A stretch of 64,000 bases of DNA, taken from the NCBI GenBank assembly GCA_027922465.2, contig BQMF02000064.1:1116001-1180000 (forward strand), in the 5' to 3' direction. Source of the stretch: Turritopsis dohrnii. Taxonomy: Eukaryota > Cnidaria > Hydrozoa > Anthoathecata > Oceaniidae. The notes beneath the pieces were generated by a model. That model was not told where the DNA came from. It worked only from the letters and a program-made list of their open reading frames with translations, and made no database searches. A program made the position numbers and the translations under genes. Positions within the stretch are counted from its first letter, which is position 1. Each line of letters opens with the position of its first letter. This document shows positions 38,302 to 44,926 of the stretch, piece by piece.

Positions 38302-41300
38302 ATTTTCAATATAAAAATTTTCGTTCGAAAACAAAATTTCCTAATTTTTCATGAGAAAAAAAATATTAGAAATGGATTTATGTTGATATCGAATTGGTAC
38401 CAGACTTTAGTACTGGCTCATGGATTGGATGCCATATCTTTTTTTAGGCCCCACTATGCCGCCGTCCAACCTAACATATCATAGAATCAGTGGGCATAAA
38501 GTTTATCTCAGTTGGAAGTCAATATCCAATGAACATGCCGCTGGTGCATTGGTTGGTTATAAGGTAATCTATACACGTCGCGATATAAATGTTTCAAGAA
38601 GTGTCACTACATCTTTGTCGCAACTGCAATCTACACTTGTTGACTTAAAACCAGCAACGTGGTACTTTGTTGAAGTCGCAGGTTATACAAATGCAGGATC
38701 TGGTCCCGCTGCCTATACAACCTTCATGACACTATTTGCAGGTAGGAGTTTCGATATCTTCGTCTCAGTGCTCAGATTAAGTATTGCTCTAGTTTATGCA
38801 AATGAAAATGGCGTATAGATCAGTTATGTGTTAGCATATTTTATCTCTCGAGAAATGAAGAAAATTGATATATCAGATGCTTTTTTTTTAATTAGCACCT
38901 GGCATTGCGCCTCCCAATATCCAAGTCAACGATAGAATATCTTCCAGGCTGTTGAGTCTGTCCTGGAATCCAGTCCCAAAAGAAGAAGAAAATGGATACT
39001 TGACTGGTTACAGAATCACTTATTGGTTGTCATATGAAGGTGGGGTTGAAGTGCCGATGGGTGCAAAGAAAATAGTTATTGATCTCGATCGATTCACGCA
39101 TTCATATGAACTGAATAACTTATCACCGTATTCGATCTACACGGTCAAACTGGGTGCTTTCTCGGAGGAAGGGTACGGCCCCGAAGCGACGTTTAACGCA
39201 GGTTTGTTCCTAAATCTGAATATTTTCTGCGGCTGATGCAAACAAACAAATGTATTCTTTTTACAAAAAGATTTTTCTGTTTTTTTTTTATGTTCCTGCA
39301 CAGAAACATGCAAATGTCCACAACACATTTACACAAACTATTTCAATCTCGATCCATACGTGAATTTTGACGAGAACGATCAAGTTCATGGTTACTTGCC
39401 GAAATTTATTACGGAGGCATTGAATAACATTTGTACTAACTGTCGCTCGTATACCAAGCCAAACGTCTATTTTGACCGTACGTTGACTGGTTATCCCGCT
39501 AAAAAAGATTCCGAATCGGAAACTAAACAAAGCATTGGCGATTCGGCTCAACTGAATTTTCCGTTGATGAACAAATTTTACTATAAATACTACGCAGGCA
39601 CTTTTCCATATGTGGGGCTTTTTCGAGTTCCAGGCTCCGCGATCATCACGAATGATATACAAGTGAGATCAATTGGAATTGCAGGCATCTTTAAAACTAT
39701 AGCATCTGCTTGGACGATTATCTTGGTCATGTTTTTGATATCAGTTATTTGTGGTTGGTGTTTCTGGTACACGGTGAGCTTCATTCAAAATCGTGTCATT
39801 ATTGACATCAGTTAGGCGTTGTTTATACGAAGATCAGCTACCCGGCTAATCTCGTTTTCTGAGGTCTCGCTGGTATTCAGAAACTCTCTTAATCCCTGAT
39901 AAGAGAGCTATGTTGCTTCATATTGACGTGAATTAGGGAGATTCACGATTACACGAAAACAATCAATTACTTGTGAGAATTCTTTTGAAACTGTTCTACT
40001 AAAACGATACTTCAGAGATTTAAAGCCTTTTGTTGTATCAAAAGAAACATCATTACTTTGCACGTTTATTTCAAGTGTTGATGTGAAGTTTCTAATGACT
40101 TTGTAGGGAAAAATTCACGAACAACTCTACTAAGTTGTATATAATTCCCTACAAATCTATAGAAAAATAGTTTCGTGTAAACGAAACATGATTTTTCCGA
40201 ATCCCGGTAATTTGTCTCGACACCATAAACCAACCCGGGCTGATATGATTAAAACCCTTAATGTAATGTATTTATCAAGAAGAAGTTCATTTTATTACTA
40301 GGAACAAATATCATCACATACTGATATATCCCAACAGGAAAGTCTGAAAGGGGCTTGGCAAGGCGTGTGGATGGCTTTTGTTACCATGTCAACAGTCGGG
40401 TAAGTATTTGGAAGTGGAGACGAAAGTTTCTCTTCAACTTTTCCTTATTGCAGAAGTTGTTTATTTCGTCAGATACGGAGACTTTGTTGCTACAACATCT
40501 TTATCTAAAATGCTGATGGTTTTATGGATAATGACTGGCTTGTTGTGTGTCAGCATATTCACTGGATTTATAACATCCAATCTTACGTCTAATAACATGC
40601 ACAAGCCAATCAAATTGTATGGAACAACTGTAAGAAAAATATGTATTCATTGAACTGTTTTGAAATTGACGTTGACAGATTTTTATTTTAAAATGAAAAC
40701 ACTTGATTTTGCAGACCGCTGTTGTTTCTGGTACAACAGAATACACGCACGCCATTCTTCGCAACGCAAAAATTATCGACGCTTCTACTCCTCTGGAAAT
40801 CCTAGAAATGGTTCGCAACAACAGCGCGGAAATCGGGTTACTCAACAAACTTGATTGTGTACGTTACCTAGATGACATCCACAAAATGTCTTTGAAAGTA
40901 GCCAAGCTTATTACAGTGGACTCTGGATACGGTATAGCTTTGTCTGGCGGATTGGAGCCGTTAATTAGGGATATCCAAAGTCACGTGTTGGCTAACCAAG
41001 CAGCGATCAGTGCGAAATTTGAGAGCGTTACAATTCAGGTGACTCATATGTTTTGTTAGCGATATGTATGCGACATGTATGCGATATGTATGCGACAGCG
41101 ACATGGTCGAATATAAATTATCCAGAAGTCGGGTCTCACGAACATACACGCCTATCCTTAATGTACTAAGTGTTACAATCCTCGCAGATGAGCCGTAGTT
41201 GCACTCTGTCTGTGGATGAATTCGGTTGGACTTCTCTAATCCACAAGATTGAGGTTTTGGACTGAAGGTTTTGAACATAATCTTGATGACATCGGATCGA

Positions 41301-42115
41301 CAGTGCAGTCGGTAGACCAATCGCTCATCAAGCGAAAGCTCGTGTGTTCAATTTCCACTCTCTCTATTATGGATTGCAGAGATGGGAAATTGCCTTATGT
41401 CTATAACTGATTACAAATAATACATATTATGGTTACACATTGGTGCCATCCCAGTGTGTAAAATCGTCAAAACATGACTGCGATGAAGAGCAATTTTATT
41501 GAAATAGCGTGTATATTTCTAAAGAGATGTTCTCCTTCGCAGTGATTTTTCGACAAATTTGCCAACTGGGATGTCGTTTATGAAAGAGAATTAACAAAAA
41601 CCTTTTTTTCAGGTAAACGTTACAGTTACGAAATCCGAAGTCTTTTCGTCCGAGGAACTAATTGGTCACGTGAAAGTTCTGGGGTATTTCTTCATTGTAT
41701 TAACCCTGCTCGGCAATATATGGTGGTTAGGGCGTAGATGTAGGAACAAAAATAAAATAACGCCAAGAGGTATCCTTTGTGTTTTCTTATTTTATGATGT
41801 CCTTTTCAATACTGTTGTGTACTGATAAGGGGGCGGGAAAAGGGCGCTAAATCGTGTATTTAATTGGAAACTATGGCGCTTATTTTAGGCACCCTTCATG
41901 AGTTAGGAAGTTTACATGGTAGTGTCCAGGAATTCGAACAAAAGTTTCGAACATTGGTTGTCAAATTTGATAAGCAGCACATGAAAGAGATAGGTGACTT
42001 GCAGTGTCTCAAATCCAACTTTGTGCGGCTCATGACGAGAAACGGATATTTTACGGAAGAGGAAGTTTCCAAGAAAATGAAGAAAAGGAGCAGAAGGAAA
42101 ATACAAAGTGAATGA
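13167..42115 (+). CDS. Giant multidomain adhesion ectodomain fused to a K+-type iGluR-like channel
   Basis: Fifty-four exons with acceptable GT-AG sites join into one frame of 14,241 nt (at least 4,746 aa) ending with TGA at 42113-42115. Most exons begin and end in phase 1, as expected for shuffled extracellular modules. Predicted order: discoidin x2, LamG-like, discoidin, unassigned, trefoil-like, C-type lectin, LamG-like, PAN-like, propeller-like, C-type lectin, jelly-roll/LamG-like blocks, SEA-like, FN3 x9, TSP1 and Cys-rich units, SEA, FN3 x3, then an ion channel (S1-M1-pore TVGYGD-M2-S2-M4) and an 87-aa basic tail. It would sit in the plasma membrane with almost all of its mass outside. 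The ATG/signal-peptide exon was not found; the first exon I can support is 13167-13230. Since phase-1 exons join in any combination, two adjacent genes cannot be excluded without transcripts, but no stop-plus-poly(A) or new signal peptide interrupts the series. The 3' poly(A) signal is near 42442. Confidence 0.8.
13300..15052 (+). CDS. Giant gene exons 2-3: discoidin (F5/8 type C) domain 1
   Basis: Exons 13300-13595 and 14896-15052 encode residues about 22-172. The start CNKPLGMRSGAIKESDI and the end ITFIALDSNYAISWGGFQFE then FYGCP are the two signature ends of an F5/8C domain, whose first and last cysteines normally pair. Exon phases are 1-0 and 0-1, identical to the two other discoidin copies. 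Discoidin domains bind carbohydrates, phospholipids or collagen at cell surfaces. The 1.3-kb intron between the exons holds no gene. Confidence 0.75.
15135..15948 (+). CDS. Giant gene exons 4-5: discoidin domain 2
   Basis: Exons 15135-15451 and 15792-15948 (residues about 173-330). The start AKPLGMANGMIDDSRLMGYY and the end MKIYPAVNSYDNPSFKFELF then GVP match the F5/8C pattern. The same split and phases (1-0, 0-1) as copies 1 and 3 point to tandem duplication. The terminal Cys is replaced (GVP in place of GCP), so the usual N-to-C disulfide may be missing. Confidence 0.72.
16006..16797 (+). CDS. Giant gene exons 6-7: linker plus LamG-like jelly roll
   Basis: Exons 16006-16245 and 16318-16797 (residues about 331-570). 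Exon 6 has a Pro/Thr-rich linker ending CLINPKNCKDGLSFSFWTR, the 'C..GlsfSFW' entry strand typical of LamG/pentraxin-like domains. Exon 7 continues a beta-rich region of about 160 aa with two Cys and several N-glycosylation sites. The exact family is unsure. Confidence 0.55.
16863..17978 (+). CDS. Giant gene exons 8-9: discoidin domain 3
   Basis: Exons 16863-17164 and 17819-17978 (residues about 571-724). Signature strands YVEIDLNHEYFVVSIKVAGL and ITWEFISDENENKY are followed by YGRYIRVHSID and the closing LRFDIISC. This is the best-conserved F5/8C copy, with 'W...isdenen' and 'aRYIRv' both present. Phases again 1-0, 0-1. Confidence 0.78.
18091..18525 (+). CDS. Giant gene exon 10: unassigned domain
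   Basis: A single 435-nt phase 1-1 exon (residues about 725-869). It has four or five Cys and ends with the striking run EISVWYLEDLHNSTENDNDG then ETCIDLYGW. The acidic NDNDG could bind calcium. I do not recognise a named family. The exon acts as a self-contained, shuffled module. Confidence 0.6.
18788..19159 (+). CDS. Giant gene exon 11: ricin-type beta-trefoil-like module
   Basis: A 372-nt phase 1-1 exon (residues about 870-993). Repeating CNQAFYMTKYNHLVSANYGK, CVKVSNNGILKITKNCNSKF and HLQHKSSGAFVG elements resemble the 'gkCl.v....l.l..C...F.....l.h..sg' repeats of ricin B-type lectins. Fewer than three full repeats are visible, so this may be a partial or divergent trefoil. The acceptor was set at 18787 because only that site keeps the frame. 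Confidence 0.5.
19298..19636 (+). CDS. Giant gene exon 12: C-type lectin-like domain 1
   Basis: A phase 1-1 exon (residues about 994-1106). The pattern 'C..nnAdLVSFeSkEqfdvI...' followed by FHIGYNHASKIWFDGAPFDF and a closing Cys is the CTLD long-loop layout. No EPN/QPD or WND calcium-sugar motif is seen, so sugar binding may be lost or non-canonical. The donor GTATGT at 19637 was chosen because the earlier GTAAGA at 19628 would create a stop at the junction. Confidence 0.65.
19757..20215 (+). CDS. Giant gene exon 13: LamG-like domain
   Basis: A phase 1-1 exon of 153 codons (residues about 1107-1259). Strands SSVWMLVSLTFSKSTVLLSV and the end ANIIFWQYALEAEQLKKLYD match the concanavalin/LamG fold ('W..v.l......l..yvng', '...iydrALs..Ei..ly'). 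The last motif is typical of the LamG_3/pentaxin type. Confidence 0.65.
20363..20790 (+). CDS. Giant gene exons 14-15: linker and PAN/apple-like Cys-rich unit
   Basis: Exon 14 (20363-20488) is a short linker with two Cys. Exon 15 (20563-20790; residues about 1302-1377) has the C...C..C pattern with HSINGVSMRLHFCYCIYDMY, resembling WSC/PAN modules ('C...C.......fgv....CyC'). A similar unit lies between the first and second TSP1 repeats at 35048. Assignment tentative. Confidence 0.5.
20858..21670 (+). CDS. Giant gene exons 16-17: beta-propeller-like (tectonin-type?) unit
   Basis: Exons 20858-21214 and 21311-21670 (residues about 1378-1616). They contain repeated strands such as MWYAIGMDNQLYRHP, EIWVQHRNGYIYYWNGQNF, TFYWLKTNHAIYSNIG and YFVLLDDKGIVHQYPV. 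Each reads as a 'w.v...g.iy.' blade like tectonin/tachylectin propellers. Few Cys are present, consistent with a propeller. At least four blades can be counted by eye. Confidence 0.5.
22112..25202 (+). pseudogene. CR1-like ORF2 (APE endonuclease / reverse transcriptase), broken
   Basis: Readable coding parts are 22112-24106 (endonuclease and N-terminal RT), 24110 to about 24345 (RT motifs A and B) and about 24345-25202 (YADD, thumb and C-terminal region), separated by one stop and one frameshift. In life the enzyme nicks target DNA and copies its RNA in place (target-primed reverse transcription). This copy cannot make a complete active protein, given the stop, the frameshift and the lost motif-A aspartate. 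Confidence 0.85.
22331..22357 (+). other. 2A-like ribosome-skipping motif in the LINE
   Basis: Codons 74-82 of the frame read GDIELNPGP, matching the D-(V/I)-E-x-N-P-G-P consensus. It lies after two hydrophobic segments and just before the endonuclease. 2A-like motifs at this position are established for some APE-type non-LTR retrotransposons of invertebrates, where they separate a leader peptide from the enzyme during translation. Confidence 0.9.
26122..26412 (+). CDS. Giant gene exon 18: C-type lectin-like domain 2
   Basis: A phase 1-1 exon (residues about 1617-1713). The pattern 'a.nWC.ndesnLASVnDEyhaeLI' then SWIHLKN and a closing TWLPFIC is the CTLD core. No EPN/QPD motif. It follows a 4.45-kb intron that contains the CR1-like LINE. 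Confidence 0.68.
26538..27026 (+). CDS. Giant gene exon 19: beta-rich (jelly-roll?) module
   Basis: A phase 1-1 exon of 163 codons (residues about 1714-1876). The strand pattern YAFVKKVNMVFVTDNELIGE, VYWTFQKWEYTMETPDISKL and LKIKNAYLKVFYEDN resembles carbohydrate-binding jelly rolls, with an alternating hydrophobic pattern and W..Y motif. Family not certain. Confidence 0.5.
27105..28849 (+). CDS. Giant gene exons 20-24: LamG-like region
   Basis: Five exons (27105-27352, 27490-27616, 27966-28344, 28468-28582, 28699-28849; residues about 1877-2216) with mixed phases 1-0, 0-1, 1-2, 2-0, 0-1. WLSFWYYMSVRNWSNLLVWQ opens a LamG-like strand set. FISCLQIYSKALTLAELNGL then EFCP closes one ('isclqiY.kaLt..Ei..l..C'). 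There are probably two jelly-roll units. The intron after exon 21 holds a SINE. The last donor (GTTGGT) is weak. Confidence 0.55.
27676..27950 (+). mobile_element. tRNA-derived SINE
   Basis: A polymerase III A box (TAGCCTTGTGGTAGAG, about 27684-27699) and B box (GGTTCAATCTC, 27727-27737) are spaced as in a tRNA. A non-tRNA body follows, then a 3' end ATTCATAAATAAATA. That tail resembles the end of the CR1-like LINE 2.4 kb upstream (ATAAATGAATAAATA). The SINE lies in the intron between exons 21 and 22 of the giant gene. Confidence 0.75.
28925..29694 (+). CDS. Giant gene exons 25-26: Cys-rich spacer and LamG-like domain
   Basis: Exon 25 (28925-29038) has a compact Cys-rich unit (ICKYGINVAFAEKVCYCYDQ). 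Exon 26 (29113-29694; residues about 2255-2448) is a 194-codon jelly roll with ATVGFWIFIADVAFDANSVY, TWVFFTLIYTVDGISMYVND and a late LSIGPFVCIDEF, matching the LamG_3 layout. The donor of exon 25 is GTAGGT, chosen for frame. Confidence 0.6.
29781..30443 (+). CDS. Giant gene exons 27-29: SEA-like domain 1, cleavage site altered
   Basis: Exons 29781-29911, 30039-30112 and 30304-30443 (residues about 2449-2563), phases 1-0, 0-2, 2-1. The same three-exon, same-phase split encodes the SEA domain at 36865-37480. The strand that normally carries GSV(V/N)V reads SGKVLLNY here: the nucleophilic Ser is replaced by Lys, so self-cleavage is not expected. The match rests on gene structure plus position and pattern; sequence similarity is low. 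Confidence 0.5.
30531..34476 (+). CDS. Giant gene exons 30-37: nine fibronectin type III domains
   Basis: Eight phase 1-1 exons (30531-30845, 31086-31439, 31533-31826, 32032-32718, 32788-33090, 33179-33496, 33716-34021, 34147-34476; residues about 2564-3532). The 687-nt exon 33 carries two FN3 units. Each ends with the FN3 signature, e.g. LKPFRNHSIKIWPVSHFGYG, LMPFTNYSILVTTLNDMGLG, LTPWTFYNLSLSPCNKIGC and LRNFTTYIVEIVASNRMGKG. Many N-glycosylation sites are present. No RGD motif was noticed. This stretch is a long, elastic spacer or ligand-binding rod. Confidence 0.85.
34782..36603 (+). CDS. Giant gene exons 38-42: four TSP1 repeats with a Cys-rich insert
   Basis: Exons 34782-34952, 35466-35615, 35730-35903 and 36427-36603 each encode one thrombospondin type 1 repeat. 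Examples are WSIWSTWGSCDKSCGLG, LWSIWSPCTKSCDLGQRKR, WGAWSAYGKCSTTCGFGRQ and GGWSKVSSLSMCTQPCGEAG, with the WxxW (C-mannosylation) and CSxTCG motifs. Exon 39 (35048-35374) between repeats 1 and 2 is a separate Cys-rich module (DCQSACATLGDEFACST ... LCYCIDKG), PAN/WSC-like. Residues about 3533-3865. All are phase 1-1. TSP1 repeats usually bind glycosaminoglycans or partner receptors. Confidence 0.85.
36865..37480 (+). CDS. Giant gene exons 43-45: SEA domain 2 with intact GSV cleavage motif
   Basis: Exons 36865-36974, 37176-37246 and 37338-37480 (residues about 3866-3973), phases 1-0, 0-2, 2-1. The sequence VTFLIKLPFVKWQF ... IENHMANSSVGVSVIEYIQY then SGSVNVNFTVFF is the SEA fold, with the G-S-V-x-V loop at which SEA domains of mucins and adhesion receptors cut themselves between Gly and Ser. 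The two halves would stay bound non-covalently, leaving a removable outer chain and a membrane-anchored FN3-channel chain. Confidence 0.72.
37939..39201 (+). CDS. Giant gene exons 46-48: three membrane-proximal FN3 domains
   Basis: Exons 37939-38226, 38448-38741 and 38896-39201 (residues about 3974-4269), all phase 1-1. Signatures: LKAGHQYGIRLTVSIATGNG, LKPATWYFVEVAGYTNAGSG and LSPYSIYTVKLGAFSEEGYG. The second and third are textbook FN3 units (SLSWNPVP..., GYRITYW). They connect the SEA joint to the channel, so force or ligand signals on the ectodomain could pass through them. Confidence 0.88.
38257..38296. repeat. (TTTA)n microsatellite
   Basis: About nine TTTA/TTTG units in the intron between exons 46 and 47 of the giant gene. 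Confidence 0.8.
39304..42115 (+). CDS. Giant gene exons 49-54: iGluR-like ligand-gated channel with TVGYGD pore
   Basis: Exons 39304-39773, 40302-40399, 40473-40629, 40715-41038, 41613-41769, 41889-42115 (residues about 4270-4746). Lobe S1 includes VHGYLPKFITEALNNIC and VPGSAIITND. M1 is AWTIILVMFLISVICGWCFW. The pore loop AWQGVWMAFVTMSTVGYGDF is split by an intron between the GG and A of a filter glycine codon. M2 is KMLMVLWIMTGLLCVSIFTG. Lobe S2 runs AVVSGTTEYTHAILRNAKII to SGYGIALSGGLEPLIRDIQ. M4 is VLGYFFIVLTLLGNIWWLG, then an 87-aa tail ending in a basic cluster. The TVGYGD filter is that of K+ channels. The SYTANLAAF gate motif of animal iGluRs is absent (TGFITSNLTS here). The agonist is unknown, and the canonical iGluR Arg could not be placed with certainty. 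The first exon has no signal peptide, so it needs upstream exons. Confidence 0.88.
41293..41445 (+). mobile_element. tRNA-like SINE fragment
   Basis: AGTGCAGTCGGTAGACC (A-box-like, about 41302-41318) and TGTTCAATTTCC (B-box-like, about 41345-41356), with a possible anticodon-type stem CGCT/AGCG between them. It does not fold into a complete tRNA, so I read it as the head of a tRNA-derived SINE in the intron between exons 52 and 53. Confidence 0.5.
41448..41572. mobile_element. Palindromic MITE, copy A
   Basis: About 125 bp with ends ATCCCAGTGTG and CAACTGGGAT. The interior is an inverted pair (CTGCGATGAAGAGCA / CTCCTTCGCAG) around TTTCTA(A/T)AGA. The same element occurs at 47672, 48718 and 51392. 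Confidence 0.8.
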
Positions 42116-42441
42116 ATTGATGGAAAATTTTTTTTCAAATTGTTTTTGGTTCTATAAAGCTTGGTCCGAATGCAATTAAGCGCCCAGTAAGGATGCCTGG
42201 CGAACATACATATAGTGCACATGATCGCCTTTAAGCACCTTCAAACGACGCCTTGAAAATGGTCACCGTGCATATCAAAACGTTTTATATGGACGAACGG
42301 AAAATGAAGGGTGTCGCTATTTAAATAAGAAATTCACCAAACTGGAAATGAATTCAAAAGAAAAATAAGAGAGAAATCGAAAATTCATACGTAAGAGATA
42401 TTTTTGAGCTTATTTGAAAACACATTTCAATATGGTCATCA

Positions 42442-42447
42442 AATAAA
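42442..42447 (+). promoter_or_regulatory. Poly(A) signal for the giant gene
   Basis: AATAAA 327 nt after the stop codon, just before the DIRS-like element. It is the first canonical signal in a suitable position. Confidence 0.5.
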
Positions 42448-42900
42448 GAATGAAACGTGTCAAATGTTTGTCTTTGTTAGTATATTGCCTTGACCCAATA
42501 TCTTCTTCTTCTTTCCTTCTTCTTCTTTTTCAAATGTGGATTGAGTAATGACGAATAAAAAAAAAGCACTTTCTACGCCCTCCTGTCGATTTATTTTGTG
42601 AGATATACAAAAAAAAGAAAAAGAAATATGTATGGAAAAAAGAGGGGCGCAAGCCATGAAAATCAAAGCATCCTCTCTGGGCGCTTAAGTGCGTTCGCAT
42701 TGTACTACATATACGCACCAAGATAAGTGTAAAAAGCTTAAGTGTAAATATATAATCCAAACTCGCGTATTTAATAATAATACTTAGCAGAGTACCGTAT
42801 GTTTAACTGACACCGATCAGAGTATCTCACTTATAAAGTTTTTGCTTCGCGTAGTTTTAGTATATGTTTCGAATATTGTGCCCTGTATTAGATCTTACTC

Positions 42901-42993
42901 TATTTTATTTCATTAAATCTCGTGATCTAATACTGAATTTTCCCAACCTTTACCTCTGGCATAAAGATGGTAACCCCGTTACGGACGACCTCT
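42901..42993. repeat. DIRS-like element, left inverted terminal repeat
   Basis: Reverse complement of 45602-45694 with only a few mismatches. Shared landmarks: GTGATCTAATACTGAATT, CCCAACCTTTACCTCTGGCA, TAAAGATGGTAACCCCGTTA. Confidence 0.9.
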
Positions 42994-43009
42994 GTTTAAA
43001 GCGCCTTAA

Positions 43010-44010
43010 GGTTGTAATCCCAAAACTGCTGCCTCAAATTGTGACTTATTTTCGAGGTCTTTATTGTAAAACGTTTGCCAAGTAGATTCACTAGACCAGT
43101 TACCCCTTCTAAGAATATCAGGAGATAGACAGACCAGATGCACCTGCCTTAGAGGAAGAAGCAGACCTAGTTGAATGTACCTTGAATACTGATGTATCAA
43201 AGCCAGAGTTAGCTAGTACTTGTTTGATCCAACCCGCAACGGTACATTTAACAACTACTTTATGTGGTTGGACAAAACTCAACAACAACTGAGTAGTTTC
43301 GTTTTGACGCCTCCAAGCACTTGAAAGAATCTAACGTACTTACTACACACAATAATTTATCTTGTGAAAAACCCTCGAAAGTAAGTTTGGGAGGAGCTTG
43401 TCCTCTTTTCCAACTTTTCGAAAGCTTAGTAAAATGAAATGTGTACGTGTTATCTGTCCTACTCCTAAAGCGAATGTCCAAATTTGTAATTTCTGAACAT
43501 CGACTCGATGCGGTCAGAGCCAGAAGGATATTGATTTTAAGTGTTAAAAGTTTGTCTGACAAATTACACGACTCTGCCAAGCTTTTTATATAATTGAGTA
43601 CCTTGTTTATATCCCAAATAAAAGTATACTTGAGGTTGAGGTGGACGCTTGTTAAAGACACCTGACATTAAATCACAGACCATGGGCAATTGACCTACTG
43701 GACCACCTTCCACACGGTGATGGTAAGCAGATATTGCTGAACGGTGAGCATTAACAGTGCCATATTGCAAACCTTTATCAAAAAGATCAGCAAGATAAGT
43801 CAAAATGTAATTTAAGGAACAACGAAAGGGATCAACCTCCCGTTCACGACACCAGCCAGACCACTGACGCCAGGCCGATTCGTAAGTAGAAATTGAACCC
43901 TCTCTCCTGGAACTAGAGATAAGGGTTGCAACTTTGTCTGATAAGCCTGCTGTTGCCAAGTTTGACCTGAAACCAGCCAACCCTCTAATTGCAGGGAATG
44001 GTCCATTATC
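43010..44010 (-). pseudogene. DIRS-like tyrosine recombinase remnant
   Basis: Minus-strand pieces include a SAM-like N-terminal domain (SISTYESAWRQWSGWCRERE), the first catalytic Arg context (LALTASSRCSEITNLDIRF), an HxxR motif (HSTRSA) and the C-terminal W..(Y) region (STWQTFYNK). They are spread over at least three frames, with a break near 43600 and another near 43115, so no complete enzyme can be made. Confidence 0.8.
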
Positions 44011-44760
44011 AGCGGATGAACCTGTTTGATGGATTGAGAAGATTTTTTGACGAGGCAATATTATGGGATTCTGAATTGACATTTCCAATAGTGACGTGTA
44101 CCATGACTGAGTTTGCCAAAAAGGAGTTACTAGAATGAGCGTTGTAAGTTCCTTCCGTGCTTTTGACAGTGTCTTTCAAATCAGACTGAATGGAGGGAAT
44201 GCACAAAGGAAGCGACTGGACCAATGTTGTTCCTACGCATTTGTTGCTATGCTCCCTGGATCTGGTTTCCAAGACATGTAAAGTTTCAGTTGGTGGGATA
44301 GACGAGATGCAAACAAATCTATTTGTGGTGTTCCCCCTGGCCCAACAACTCTTCCCCCCAGCAACTCTATCTGTTGGACCGGGGATAGTATGAATTTCTT
44401 TACATTTATTATAAAACCCAGTTGTTGAAACAAGAAAATTATTGTGTCCCTGTGACCCAGTAACTCCTGAACTTTCCAGTACTAGCATATCGTCTTGGTA
44501 AATTATGATTCGAATATTCAATCGATGTAGCAATGAAATGGGTATTTTCAACAGCTTGGTGAACACTAGGGGAGCAGGGCCTAGACCAAAGCATAGGATT
44601 AGGAATTCGCACAGATTTCCCTCCCAAAGAAACCGGAGATATTTTCTTGACTCCTTTGCAATCGCTATTGTGAAATAGACATCCTTCAGGTCTAACTTGA
44701 TCATATATAATCCCCTTTCTGGAGGAGATCTTTTAAAAGATGCACCTCCTCCATCTTGAA
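44009..44760 (-). pseudogene. DIRS-like reverse transcriptase / RNase H remnant
   Basis: The minus strand reads KLDLKDVYFTIAIAKESRKY (motif A) and IRIIIYQDDMLVLESS (motif C, YxDD type). The upstream helix (HFKMEEVHLLKDLLQKGDY) is in another frame, with a break near 44706. The region after YQDDML also changes frame near 44440. Confidence 0.8.
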
Positions 44761-44803
44761 ATGTTGAAAAGGAATGAAGGAATTCAGGTGCTTCAGATTT
44801 ATC

Positions 44804-44804
<1 letters not shown>

Positions 44805-44837
<33 letters not shown>
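44805..44837. repeat. Homopolymer of 33 C
   Basis: An uninterrupted run of C (G on the coding strand of the DIRS-like element) between its gag-like and RT regions. It is unusual in such an AT-rich region and may mark a slippage hotspot or a collapsed or uncertain assembly site. Confidence 0.9.
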
Positions 44838-44926
44838 TGGAGGATGAACCAGATTTTTTTCGAAAAGTAATTGTTTTATAGATGGGTGAATTCGGTGGTA
44901 CAATTTTGGGTCCAGGAGATTTTGTG

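Noticed and set aside
41293..41365. Functional tRNA gene
   Set aside because: A and B boxes are present but the acceptor and anticodon stems do not form properly; read as a SINE head.
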